Assembly (NCBI RefSeq): GCF_002836515.1
Contig: NZ_PJBC01000061.1
Coordinates: forward strand, 186,001-250,000
Direction: 5' to 3'
DNA: 64,000 nucleotides
Origin: Pseudomonas sp. Choline-02u-1
GTDB lineage: Bacteria > Pseudomonadota > Gammaproteobacteria > Pseudomonadales > Pseudomonadaceae
The notes beneath the pieces are model-generated. The model had not been told where the DNA came from. It saw only the letters and a list, made by a program, of their open reading frames with translations, and did no database searches. Made by a program: the position numbers and the translations under genes. The stretch's first letter is position 1. Each line of letters opens with the position of its first letter. Shown in pieces: positions 9,259 to 16,924 of the stretch.

Positions 9259-9282
9259 AGGCGCCCTAGTGGCGCCTTTTTT
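9259..9282 (+). terminator. Rho-independent terminator
   Basis: AGGCGCC (9259-9265) and GGCGCCT (9271-9277) form a 7-bp GC stem around CTAGT, followed by six Ts. The orientation fits the end of the DUF2790 transcript. The 210 bases between that gene and the terminator hold no supported gene. Confidence 0.75.
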
Positions 9283-9349
9283 ACGTTCGAAATGAGCTAT
9301 GTCCTCTGCACGGCCATGACCTTCAGCATGCAGGAGTGAGATTAGAAGA

Positions 9350-9817
9350 TCAGTTTTCGGGGTATTCAGCAACGACGTGGTCTGTGCCTGCCTTTGACAA
9401 GCCGATTACGTTATACGCGTCATGTTTCCCGTCCACTTCCATTCCTGGGGAGCCGGCCGGCATGCCTGGAACGGCAATCCCGAGCAGGTCATCACGTTTG
9501 CTCATCGCAATGATTTGCTCGGCGGGCACGTGACCTTCAACAAACTTTCCGTTGATGGTTGCTGTGTGACAGGACGAGAGCTCAGGAGAAATCCCGAGAC
9601 CGCGCTTGATCGCGCTCATGTTGGTTTCCACGTGATCAACGACGGTAAAGCCGCTGGCTTCAAGGTGCTGGACCCATTTCTTGCAGCATCCGCAATTAGC
9701 GTCGCGATGTACATCGATCGTCAATGGCTCTGCTGCGTGACTGGCTGAACTGATGAACAGAGCCACGAGAGCAGCGAGACGAAGTGCCCGTCTGCGACGA
9801 AGAGAATTATTTCGCAT
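9350..9817 (-). CDS. copG: CopG-like DUF411 periplasmic copper protein
   Basis: 155 aa with signal peptide (cleavage after SHA near 28). The DUF411 fold is indicated by VHRDANCGCCKKW with C42, C44 and C45, plus C83-H84 in LSSCHTAT. In Pseudomonas the family member CopG holds a copper cluster on such cysteines and is thought to act as a redox-active copper chaperone in the periplasm. I chose ATG at 9817 because the open frame upstream lies inside the cytochrome gene and because GGAAGGA precedes this ATG. It overlaps the end of the cytochrome gene by 11 bp, so it is the last gene of the copA operon. Confidence 0.85.
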   Translation of the reverse strand: MRNNSLRRRRALRLAALVALFISSASHAAEPLTIDVHRDANCGCCKKWVQHLEASGFTVVDHVETNMSAIKRGLGISPELSSCHTATINGKFVEGHVPAEQIIAMSKRDDLLGIAVPGMPAGSPGMEVDGKHDAYNVIGLSKAGTDHVVAEYPEN

Positions 9818-10610
9818 GGGTATGTTCCTTCCCATCAGTATGTGTATGTGATTTGGGCTGTACGGTTGGAGTCGGGGCCGCGTCATCTGAAGCTTCCCTA
9901 CCCTTATGATCGGCGTGGTCCGCAGGCTCCTTTGCAGACGGCGCTGCGGAGGGGCCATGGGCATGTGCCGTGTTTTTCTCGTCATCATTAGCGCGGACTT
10001 CCGCCCTTTGGTTGGCAGCACCTGCGCCACTTTGCCCCTGGGTCGTTCCATGTTGACCCTCATGGTTGTGCATCACGCTTTCGCCACCACCGTGTTGATG
10101 GCCACCGCTACTCGTGATCAGGGCTTTGTATTGCTCTGTATCAAGTGACGGAAGCTGCTGGAGAAATGCGACCATCCCCCATATGTACGGATCGGCCATG
10201 CTTTTGCCCCACGCGGGCATGCCGGTGGATTTGATTCCGTGTTTGATGATCCAAAAAGCTGCAGCTGGGTGCCCGTCGACGCCCAGTTTCGAAAGATTCG
10301 GAGGTGCAGGGTAAAGGCTGTTACTCAGTTCGGTGCCTGCAAGCCCCGGAGCCAAATGGCAACCGACACACATCGAGTTGTAGTTGCCAGCACCTTCACG
10401 GATGAGAGCTTCTTGGCTCAGGTCGGGGACCTGAATGTCGCGCGAGCGCACGTGTATCGAGCGATCCCGAGCAATAGAAAGTAGCGCGTAGACGGGGGCA
10501 GAGTGGGGATCATCCGCCCCGACATTGATCACGCCGAAATACACCACGCCGGCAGCCGCTGCTACGGTGGCCAGACCAGCAGCTATTAGTGCCTTCAGTG
10601 TAATCTTCAT
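9807..10610 (-). CDS. Membrane-anchored c-type cytochrome with histidine-rich tail
   Basis: 267 aa. An N-terminal hydrophobic segment (residues 5-30) is followed by a class I cytochrome c domain: heme motif CVGCH at 81-85 and likely distal ligand M in STGMPAWG. After about residue 165 the protein continues as a roughly 100-residue low-complexity tail rich in His, Gly and Ala (for example GGHQHGGGE, SHTHTDGKEHTHAK), which looks like a metal-binding sponge. Cytochromes of this kind sit between copB and copG in many Pseudomonas copper operons and may pass electrons for copper oxidation; that role is inferred. It starts 9 bp after the copB stop. Confidence 0.85.
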   Translation of the reverse strand: MKITLKALIAAGLATVAAAAGVVYFGVINVGADDPHSAPVYALLSIARDRSIHVRSRDIQVPDLSQEALIREGAGNYNSMCVGCHLAPGLAGTELSNSLYPAPPNLSKLGVDGHPAAAFWIIKHGIKSTGMPAWGKSMADPYIWGMVAFLQQLPSLDTEQYKALITSSGGHQHGGGESVMHNHEGQHGTTQGQSGAGAANQRAEVRANDDEKNTAHAHGPSAAPSAKEPADHADHKGREASDDAAPTPTVQPKSHTHTDGKEHTHAK

Positions 10611-10619
10611 GCCCGGTTC

Positions 10620-11561
10620 TCAGAACCACATCCGTATACCGGCGACAAAGCGTGCCTCGCTGGCATCTTCACCTTCCTCACGTGCAAAGTCTGCCGTATT
10701 GCCATAGGAACGGCTCCAACTCACCCCGATATAAGGGGCAAATTGGCGGACAATCTCATAACGCAATCGGAGCCCCACTTCGGTGTTGGCTAATCCGGAC
10801 CCGATGCCGCGCTGAGGGTCATTCTTCCCATAAAAATTGACCTCGGCCGTCGGCTGCAAGATCAATCGATTCGTCAGCAGAATGTCGTAATCGCCTTCCA
10901 GTCGAGCAGCCGATTGACCGTTCTCACCGATGTAGGCAGTTGCTTCGGCCTCGAAGTTGTAGAGGGCCATGCCCTGAATGCCGAGTGCGGCCCAGGTTTG
11001 AGGGGACCCTGGTTTGAAATCCTGTCGTACACCGGTGACGACGTCCCACCACGGTCCGATGGAGTGCCCCCAGAGCGCGGATAATTCAGCGCTTTCCGTC
11101 ACGCCATTGGTACGTTCGCCTTCCGAGCGCAACCACAGTCGATCAATGTCACCGCCGATCCATCCTTTCGCATCCCAGGCCAACGCACTACCGTTGTCAG
11201 CATCCTGGTATTCAAACTTATCCAGCAGCATGAAAGAGTTGATTGTTTTGTCGTGGACACCATGACCAGCGACATCTGGGAAGGCGGCTGCACGGTCAGC
11301 ATCGGTAAGAACGGGGATAGGGGTTCGACTGGTTGTCGTCGTCCCTTCATCCATACTTTCCATGCCGGTCATTTGACCGTCGTCCATTTTCATCTTGCTG
11401 TGCTCCATAGCCCCCATGTTGCTATGGTCCATCGCTCCCATGGAGCCATGGTTCATCTTGGAGTGATCCATCTCTTCAGCGGCGTGAGCCACGGCAAAGA
11501 AGACAGGACTCGTAGAAACTGCCAATACCATCAACGTTGGGCGTAAAAAATTCCTGGTCAT
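10620..11561 (-). CDS. copB: Copper resistance outer-membrane protein CopB
   Basis: 313 aa. The signal peptide ends at AHA (about residue 27). A Met/His/Asp-rich segment follows (MDHSKMNHGSMGAMDHS and similar repeats, about 30-70). The C-terminal CopB/PcoB domain of about 230 residues is rich in alternating hydrophobic strands and ends in the outer-membrane signature aromatic (GIRMWF). CopB binds copper at the outer membrane and works with CopA to sequester it. ATG at 11561 is preferred over the longer open frame because the signal peptide begins there. It lies 4 bp after the small Met/His protein gene, in the copA operon. Confidence 0.93.
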   Translation of the reverse strand: MTRNFLRPTLMVLAVSTSPVFFAVAHAAEEMDHSKMNHGSMGAMDHSNMGAMEHSKMKMDDGQMTGMESMDEGTTTTSRTPIPVLTDADRAAAFPDVAGHGVHDKTINSFMLLDKFEYQDADNGSALAWDAKGWIGGDIDRLWLRSEGERTNGVTESAELSALWGHSIGPWWDVVTGVRQDFKPGSPQTWAALGIQGMALYNFEAEATAYIGENGQSAARLEGDYDILLTNRLILQPTAEVNFYGKNDPQRGIGSGLANTEVGLRLRYEIVRQFAPYIGVSWSRSYGNTADFAREEGEDASEARFVAGIRMWF

Positions 11562-11565
11562 GATC

Positions 11566-11814
11566 TCAATCCGCCTTCTTGTTTTCTTGGTCATGATCCA
11601 TCGACTCATGGCGCATCTTGGTATGAGGCATCGTCGCGTGATTCGGCGTTGCCTCGTTTGACGTGGTCGCAGTCTTGTTCGGCGCATCCGCAGAAGTAGC
11701 AGGTGAAGGATCACCACGTTCTTCGACTGCCAATGCTACGCAGGAGAATCCACCCATCAGGCCAAAGGCAAAGAGGCAACCGACCAGCGATTTACGATTT
11801 AGGTGTGTGCTCAC
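11566..11814 (-). CDS. Small secreted Met/His-rich protein of the cop operon
   Basis: 82 aa. A signal peptide (CVALA, cleavage near 29) is followed by an Ala/Thr/Pro-rich linker and a C-terminal metal-binding-like stretch, HATMPHTKMRHESMDHDQ. It lies between copA (12 bp) and copB (4 bp). It has no recognised domain; the composition resembles the Met/His repeats of CopA and CopB. A periplasmic copper buffer is the likely role, inferred from composition and operon position only. Confidence 0.72.
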   Translation of the reverse strand: MSTHLNRKSLVGCLFAFGLMGGFSCVALAVEERGDPSPATSADAPNKTATTSNEATPNHATMPHTKMRHESMDHDQENKKAD

Positions 11815-11826
11815 AGATCGTCTCCT

Positions 11827-13803
11827 TTACTCATCAACCCGTACTTCACGGAACATGCCCATTTCCATATGGAAAAGCAGGTGGCAGTGATAGGCCCAGC
11901 GACCTAAAGCATCGGCGGTGACTCGATAGCTGCGCTTGGTACCCGGTGGCATGTCGATTGTGTGCTTACGTACCATGAACTTGCCGTTTTCATCTTCAAG
12001 GTCGCTCCACATTCCATGAAGGTGGATGGGGTGCGTCATCATGGTGTCGTTTACCAAGGTGATGCGAAGACGCTCCCCGTACTTGAGGCGAAGGGGCTCA
12101 GCATCAGAAAATTTGATGCCGTTGAAGGACCAGGAAAACTTTTCCATGTGACCGGTCAGATGCAGCTCAATGGTGCGATTGGGCTCTCGGCCATCAGGGT
12201 CCTGGAAAGTGCTCTTCAGATCTGAGTAAGTGAGCACGCGTCGACCGTTGTTCCGCAAACCGATACCTGGATCGTTCAGTTTTGGCGTTGGGTTCATGGC
12301 CTGCATGTCAACCAACGGGTTGTTGGTTTCGGACGCTGGGTGAGATTGCATCTCGCCTCCCATGCCCCCCATGCCTCCCATCTGGCTGTGATCCATGCCG
12401 GCCATGTTGGGCATGTCACCTTTGTCCATCCCCGCCATCTTGCTGTGGTCCATGCCGGCCATGTTGGACATGTCACCTTTGTCCATACCTGCCATCTTGC
12501 TATGGTCCATGCCGGCCATATTAGTCATGTCACCACTGTCCATGCCGGTCATCCCGGTCATGCCACCTTCGTCCATTCCCTGCATCTTGCTGTGATCCAT
12601 GCCAGCCATACCTGACATGTCACCCGGTTTCATATCGCCGCCGCCCATGCCAGCCATGCTGCCATGGTCCATGCCAGCCATACCGCCCATGCCCATGTCA
12701 TCCATGGTCAACAGCGGACGCGGATCGATCGCCGGTACCGGTGCTTTCAGTCCTTCACGAACTGCCAAGGTCCCCCGCGCATAGCCGGTTCTATCCATGG
12801 ACTGGGCGAAGATTGTGTAAGCCTCCTCGGTGGCAGGCTCAACAATCACATCATAGGTTTCTGCCACGGCGATGCGGAATTCATCGACACTGACTGGTTG
12901 GACATATTGGCCGTCGGCCGCCACCACGGTCATTTTCAAACCAGGAATGCGAACATCGAAATAGCTCATCGCTGAGCCATTGATAAAGCGCAGGCGTAGC
13001 TTCTCGCCAGGCTTAAAAATACCGGTCCAGTTGCCGTTCGGCGCTTGGCCATTCATGAGGTAGGTGTAAGTATCCCCGCTGACGTCTGCCAGATCAGTTG
13101 GGTTCATTTTCATTTCGGCCCACATTTTCCGGTCGGCGACGGCAGCAGACCAACCTTGCTTGCTGACGTCGTCGATGAAGTCGCCCACGGTACGTTTGTG
13201 GTGGTTGTAGTAGTCCGATTGTTTCTTGAGTTTGGCCATGACGCGCCCAGGATCCTCATCGGTCCAGTCAGTCAGCATCACCACATAGTCGCGATTGTAT
13301 TGAAACGGCTCAGGCTCTTTCGAATCGATGACTATTGGCCCGTAAACACCTGCCTGCTCTTGCAACCCAGAATGGCTGTGGTACCAGTACGTGCCGTTTT
13401 GATGCACCTTGAACTTGTATTCGTACATGCCGTCGGGCGCGATGCCGTGGAAGCTCAAACCCGGTACGCCATCCATGTTGGCAGGCAAAATAATGCCGTG
13501 CCAGTGGATGGAGGTGTCTTGATCCAGACGGTTCTTCACGCGCAGAGTGACCGTCTCCCCTTCGCGCCAACGCAGCAAAGGCCCCGGCAACGAGCCATTG
13601 ATGGTCATGGCTGTGCGCGGCGAGCCAGTGATGTTTACCGGCGTTTCACCAATAAACAGATCAAATTCGTTGCCGGTGAGGACGCTCGGCAGGCCGGGAC
13701 TGGTCACTGCCCATACAGGAGTGCGCCACAGACCAAGGCCACCAAGGATGCCGCCGGCGGCCAGGCCTTTAACGAATGTCCGTCTAGAGGTTTTGGAATG
13801 CAT
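11827..13803 (-). CDS. copA: Multicopper oxidase CopA (copper resistance)
   Basis: 658 aa. The twin-arginine signal SRRTFVKGLAAGG sends the folded enzyme to the periplasm. Three cupredoxin domains carry the multicopper oxidase ligand motifs: HWHG, HSHSG, HPIHLHG near 590 and HCHLLFHMEMGM at the C-terminus (type 1, 2 and 3 copper). Between about 365 and 490 is an exceptionally long Met/Asp/His repeat region (see the repeat entry). CopA oxidises Cu(I) and binds several coppers. ATG at 13803 is preferred; an in-frame TTG 15 bp upstream would add five residues. It is the first gene of the minus-strand operon copA-small protein-copB-cytochrome-copG, with a CopR-type box about 140 bp upstream. Confidence 0.96.
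   Translation of the reverse strand: MHSKTSRRTFVKGLAAGGILGGLGLWRTPVWAVTSPGLPSVLTGNEFDLFIGETPVNITGSPRTAMTINGSLPGPLLRWREGETVTLRVKNRLDQDTSIHWHGIILPANMDGVPGLSFHGIAPDGMYEYKFKVHQNGTYWYHSHSGLQEQAGVYGPIVIDSKEPEPFQYNRDYVVMLTDWTDEDPGRVMAKLKKQSDYYNHHKRTVGDFIDDVSKQGWSAAVADRKMWAEMKMNPTDLADVSGDTYTYLMNGQAPNGNWTGIFKPGEKLRLRFINGSAMSYFDVRIPGLKMTVVAADGQYVQPVSVDEFRIAVAETYDVIVEPATEEAYTIFAQSMDRTGYARGTLAVREGLKAPVPAIDPRPLLTMDDMGMGGMAGMDHGSMAGMGGGDMKPGDMSGMAGMDHSKMQGMDEGGMTGMTGMDSGDMTNMAGMDHSKMAGMDKGDMSNMAGMDHSKMAGMDKGDMPNMAGMDHSQMGGMGGMGGEMQSHPASETNNPLVDMQAMNPTPKLNDPGIGLRNNGRRVLTYSDLKSTFQDPDGREPNRTIELHLTGHMEKFSWSFNGIKFSDAEPLRLKYGERLRITLVNDTMMTHPIHLHGMWSDLEDENGKFMVRKHTIDMPPGTKRSYRVTADALGRWAYHCHLLFHMEMGMFREVRVDE
12361..12720 (-). 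repeat. Tandem Met/His-rich coding repeats within copA
   Basis: The minus strand encodes repeated units of the form MAGMDHSKMAGMDKGDM, about 19-20 codons each, in at least five degenerate copies, nearly identical at 12400-12530. The two central units are the most alike in DNA, which suggests recent duplication. Such repeats in CopA homologues bind copper through thioethers and histidines. Confidence 0.88.
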
Positions 13804-13943
13804 GCCGTTTATTTCCAATCAGTCAAAAGGGAGCCGTTCAAATCAACCCGTGAGTTGGCAAGATGAGCTTCGCGTACCGAAAAAAAGACGAATTTTTCAT
13901 TGCAAGCGAGCTCAGAAATTGCCACATCTAAACCACCTTCGTG

Positions 13944-13959
13944 ATTACATTTCTGTCAG
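13944..13959 (-). promoter_or_regulatory. CopR-type box upstream of copA
   Basis: ATTACATTTCTGTCAG on the plus strand, i.e. CTGACAGAAATGTAAT in the direction of copA. It is one of five nearly identical 16-bp sites, each upstream of a copper gene and each in the same orientation relative to it. Binding by CopR (21307-21993) is inferred. Confidence 0.72.
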
Positions 13960-13980
13960 CTTGGCCGCGTGCCTGATCGT

Positions 13981-14187
13981 TCAGCAGTTTTTATGGTCCA
14001 TCGCTTTGGCTTTGCTTTCAGCGACAGGCGGTTGAGCGCTCTGCGTTTGAGCTACCTGGTACGATTCCATCGAATTCGTCCTGGCCACTTCCATACGTGC
14101 GAAAGTCCGGTCACCACCGCCTTCAGCCATGGCCAGAGTGGAAACAGTCAGCGCTGCGACGACGAACAAGGTTTTGATGGTGTTCAT
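13981..14187 (-). CDS. ptrA: PtrA-like small secreted protein
   Basis: 68 aa. The signal peptide MNTIKTLFVVAALTVSTLAMA is followed by a mature protein opening EGGGDRTFARM, the hallmark of the Pseudomonas PtrA family of small copper-inducible secreted proteins. In P. aeruginosa PtrA was named as a type III secretion co-regulator and also linked to copper tolerance. ATG at 14187 follows an AGGTAG ribosome site and begins the signal peptide; a longer in-frame extension has no signal logic. It has its own CopR-type box 130 bp upstream and lies ahead of copA in the same direction. Confidence 0.78.
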   Translation of the reverse strand: MNTIKTLFVVAALTVSTLAMAEGGGDRTFARMEVARTNSMESYQVAQTQSAQPPVAESKAKAMDHKNC

Positions 14188-14312
14188 ATGGGCTACCTCA
14201 GATGTGTGAAAATATCCCCTCTGAATCACATCATGGATTGGACTCTTTGGGGGTGAGCAAAAGACTCAGTTGGACTATAAGAGACACCCCCTGTCAGGAA
14301 GCTTAGGCCAAT

Positions 14313-14328
14313 ATTACAGTTGTGTCAG
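14313..14328 (-). promoter_or_regulatory. CopR-type box upstream of the ptrA-like gene
   Basis: ATTACAGTTGTGTCAG, the second copy of the copper box, about 130 bp before the start of the ptrA-like gene. The remaining 14188-14570 spacer holds no other gene that I can support. Confidence 0.7.
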
Positions 14329-14570
14329 TTTGGAATATTTTTCTTGAAGTACACGCTATTTAATACGTATGGTCTCCATCTTTTCGCATTGCGCGACTTT
14401 TATTGAATATAAGATTGAAGTGTAATCATTGCTTTGGGTTCCATTAATTCTCACGGAGGCGATGTTCTAGGTCTCTGCATTAAAATTAATAGGAGACTTG
14501 AATGCTCTGCTGCAACAGCTGGGTGTTCAATGATCAAAGAAGATAGTAATGCCACCGAGGGTGATTAATT

Positions 14571-14984
14571 GTGAGTATTAATTTTGAGAAAGCATTAGGC
14601 TCCGCAGAAAGAGCGTTAGTTTATCGTGGCCAAAGAGCTGAGATCTTAAGTAACAATATCGCGAACGCTGACACTCCGAACTTCAAAGCCCAAGACTTGG
14701 ATTTTTCTACTGTGCTCGCCAGCCAAACCAAAGAACCTGCTACCACTGCGTTTTCTTTGAAAACAACAAACGCAAAGCATTTTCTTAAGAAAGAATCGGC
14801 GGTGGCTATATACGGGCGCGACTTGCTTTACAGCACGCCGGCTCAGCCTGCCTTGGACCAAAATACTGTCGATCAGCAGGTCGAGGTCGCGAAATACACG
14901 GAAAACGCGATACGTTTCGATGCCGCTTTTACTCGGCTAAATGGAGCATTCAAGGGTTTGCTCAAAGCTCTGCGCGGTGACTAG
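14571..14984 (+). CDS. flgB: Orphan FlgB-like flagellar rod protein
   Basis: 137 aa, full family length. The N-terminal rod signature ALVYRGQRAEILSNNIANADTPNFKA (about 15-40) and the C-terminal helical zipper (VEVAKYTENAIRFDAAFTRL) match FlgB, the proximal rod subunit of the flagellar basal body. FlgB is normally followed by flgC and other rod genes; here it stands alone among metal genes with no flagellar neighbour. Start GTG at 14571, with GAGG 10 bases upstream. The frame is intact. Either a stray captured gene or a rod-like protein with a new role; no function beyond similarity can be claimed. Confidence 0.82.
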   Translation: MSINFEKALGSAERALVYRGQRAEILSNNIANADTPNFKAQDLDFSTVLASQTKEPATTAFSLKTTNAKHFLKKESAVAIYGRDLLYSTPAQPALDQNTVDQQVEVAKYTENAIRFDAAFTRLNGAFKGLLKALRGD

Positions 14985-15094
14985 CAGCATAGGCGCATGC
15001 GAGCCAACTTTGGCCGATACAGCGGCTCAGGTACTTTCGGATTCAAAGGTATTCACCATCAGACGACGCTCTACTCAGGAGCAGGCGTCTCCAT

Positions 15095-15295
15095 TCAATG
15101 GCTGATCTTGGAAGGAAAACCAACAGCCTCCACAGCTTTACGGAGCTGTTCAGCGTTTTCGCTACTTTCAACACTCACCTTACCGGTTGATCGATCGACG
15201 GAGACCGTAGCGTTGTCGTCCAGTGCCTGGATCGCTCTGGTGATTTTGCCGACGCAGCTGCCGCAACCAATGCCTGATACATCTAAGACGACCAT
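15095..15295 (-). CDS. copZ: Small copper chaperone (HMA domain, CopZ-like)
   Basis: 66 aa, a single heavy-metal-associated domain with the metal site GIGCGSC (C11, C14) and the conserved VDRSTGKV and VEAVGF segments. The usual MxCxxC methionine is replaced by I-G, so the loop is atypical but the cysteines are kept. Such proteins carry Cu(I) in the cytoplasm to P-type ATPases, for which the ATPase at 17520-19877 is a candidate partner. ATG at 15295 starts the domain; a longer frame upstream would overlap the promoter. It is transcribed alone from a CueR-like promoter. Confidence 0.86.
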   Translation of the reverse strand: MVVLDVSGIGCGSCVGKITRAIQALDDNATVSVDRSTGKVSVESSENAEQLRKAVEAVGFPSKISH

Positions 15296-15346
15296 GTGAA
15301 TTACCCTCGTGCTGAGCGGTGTCTTTTCCCCGCAGCGACAGCATCG

Positions 15347-15370
15347 ACGTTGACACCATGGCAAGGTCAA
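15347..15370 (-). promoter_or_regulatory. CueR-like operator/promoter of the copper chaperone
   Basis: On the minus strand TTGACC is followed by a 19-bp spacer and GATGCT. Overlapping it is the dyad ACCTTGCCATGGTGTCAACGT, close to CueR sites. A 19-bp spacer between -35 and -10 is diagnostic for MerR-family activation. No cueR gene is present in the window, so a chromosomal CueR would have to act here. Confidence 0.65.
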
Positions 15371-15600
15371 CGATTATCTAATCAAAGCCGTGAGCGCAGA
15401 TTTCGAGAAGTTTTACGGGACTTGACCACTCGGCTGCTAATTAGCTCGCTACCATTTGAACGGTTTCCAGGAGTGCGCCCTATTGTTCTCGTCGGTAAAG
15501 GTCGGCTAACGGCAACATTGCGGCTCTCTCGCTTGATCCAACGATTTTGTATGCCTCTCGTTTCGTCAACGGCTTTGATCTGTCCTCCCGCGAACCTTGC

Positions 15601-15655
15601 ATAGGTATAGGGGGGAGGCCTATCATGCGACCCTATATAGGTAGGGGGGGTATAG
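15601..15655. promoter_or_regulatory. Two G-tract operator sites for the RcnR/DmeR-type repressor
   Basis: Two copies of ATAGGTA followed within two bases by a 6-7 G tract occur at 15601-15616 and 15637-15650, each ending near a TAT. Dyads with a central G/C tract are the known operators of RcnR/CsoR-type metal repressors, and the second copy also supplies the ribosome-binding region of the repressor gene, implying autoregulation. Confidence 0.7.
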
Positions 15656-15656
15656 C

Positions 15657-15932
15657 GTGGGTCATATCGCATCACACAAAGACGATCTTCTTAAACGTGT
15701 AAAACGTATTGCCGGGCAAATTCAAGCTGTTGAACGAGCATTGGAATCGGACTTCGACTGCGCCAAGACACTACATCTTGTTGCGGCCACTCGGGGTGCC
15801 ATCAACGGGCTGATGGAGGAGATCATCGAGGATCACGCACGAGCACATGTCGCGAACCCCGCGCTCAGCGAAGAAGAGCGTAACAAGGGCGTCGAAGAGC
15901 TTCTTGAAGCTATCCGCCGGTACTCCAAGTGA
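15657..15932 (+). CDS. dmeR: RcnR/FrmR-type metal-sensing repressor (DmeR-like)
   Basis: 91 aa, all-helical CsoR/RcnR family (DUF156). An N-terminal His (H3), C37 in DFDCAKTL, H41 and H60 in IEDHARAHV are at the positions that ligate metal in RcnR. These repressors release DNA when they bind Co or Ni. Start GTG at 15657, six bases after a G-rich ribosome site. The gene directly precedes a His-rich CDF exporter, the arrangement of dmeR-dmeF, which argues for Co/Ni sensing and against formaldehyde (FrmR) or copper (CsoR). Confidence 0.86.
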   Translation: MGHIASHKDDLLKRVKRIAGQIQAVERALESDFDCAKTLHLVAATRGAINGLMEEIIEDHARAHVANPALSEEERNKGVEELLEAIRRYSK

Positions 15933-15952
15933 ATGCATCCAGGTAAACACGT

Positions 15953-16885
15953 ATGAGCAGGACCGACATCGATTACACACACGACCACGTGTTTCTAGGC
16001 TCAGCGCACGATGAGAATGCCAAGCGTACGCTTTGGGTTGTAGCACTCACGGTGGTAATGATGATCGGGGAGATCACCGCCGGCTATATCACGGGTTCGA
16101 TGGCGTTACTGGCCGATGGCTTCCACATGGCAACCCATGCCGGCGCATTGGGCATCGCGGCGGCCGCTTACGGATACGCAAAACGCCACGCTACCAGCCA
16201 GCGCTACAGTTTCGGTACAGGAAAGGTTGGAGACTTGGGCGGGTTCGCCTCGGCGCTGATTCTTGGCATGATTTCGTTGGGCATTGGCGTTGAATCGTTC
16301 ATGCGTTTGTTGCAGCCAACACCGGTTCAGTTTGGCACCGCGACCCTCATCGCCGTTGTCGGTTTGCTCGTCAACATTGTCAGTGCCCTGCTGCTGGGTC
16401 ATGGGCATGGGCATGGGCATGGACATGGACATGGGCACGACCACGATCACCCTCATGCCCACAACGGAAACGACAACAACTTGAGGTCCGCCTATGTCCA
16501 CGTCGTTGCAGACGCGCTGACGTCGATTCTGGCCATCGCTGCCTTGCTTGCCGGTCGATATCTGGGTTGGGTGTGGCTCGACCCGGTCATGGGTATCGTC
16601 GGCGCTATCGTTATCGCGCGTTGGGCCTGGACCTTGATGGGGGTAACTGCGGGCGTGTTGCTCGATCAGACCGACGCGCACGTTGCCGAGGAAATCCGCG
16701 AACTCGTTGAGAAACCTGGTGGCGCTACCATTACAGACTTGCACGTTTGGAGGGTGGGACCTCAAGCGTGCGCGGCGATCGTCAGCGTTCTAGGTGAAGC
16801 CACTGTGAACGCCGAGAGCATTCGTGAGCGTCTCAAAACAGTTCACGAAGTCAGCCACCTGACCGTCGAGTTCCGGCAGACATGA
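15953..16885 (+). CDS. dmeF: CDF cation exporter, Co/Ni type (DmeF-like)
   Basis: 310 aa, cation diffusion facilitator with six predicted membrane segments. The first transport motif is ALLADGFHMATHAG, with the HD-type metal site typical of DmeF rather than the all-Asp form of FieF. A His-rich cytoplasmic loop (GHGHGHGHGHGHGHDHDHPH, about 148-167) precedes the fifth segment. The C-terminal cytoplasmic domain begins near 215. It exports Co(II)/Ni(II) by proton antiport across the inner membrane. It lies 20 bp after dmeR and is surely co-transcribed. Confidence 0.9.
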   Translation: MSRTDIDYTHDHVFLGSAHDENAKRTLWVVALTVVMMIGEITAGYITGSMALLADGFHMATHAGALGIAAAAYGYAKRHATSQRYSFGTGKVGDLGGFASALILGMISLGIGVESFMRLLQPTPVQFGTATLIAVVGLLVNIVSALLLGHGHGHGHGHGHGHDHDHPHAHNGNDNNLRSAYVHVVADALTSILAIAALLAGRYLGWVWLDPVMGIVGAIVIARWAWTLMGVTAGVLLDQTDAHVAEEIRELVEKPGGATITDLHVWRVGPQACAAIVSVLGEATVNAESIRERLKTVHEVSHLTVEFRQT

Positions 16886-16924
16886 CTCAGCGCCTGTCCA
16901 GCACAACCTCTATAGGACACACCG

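Noticed and set aside
9181..9372. 63-codon minus-strand frame after copG
   Set aside because: It starts with TTG inside the copG end, contains the plus-strand terminator stem, and has a low-complexity Pro/Lys body. No ribosome site or signal logic.
12340..12615. Several plus-strand frames rich in His/Met-like words
   Set aside because: They are mirror readings of the copA Met-repeat region; repeat DNA keeps all frames open.
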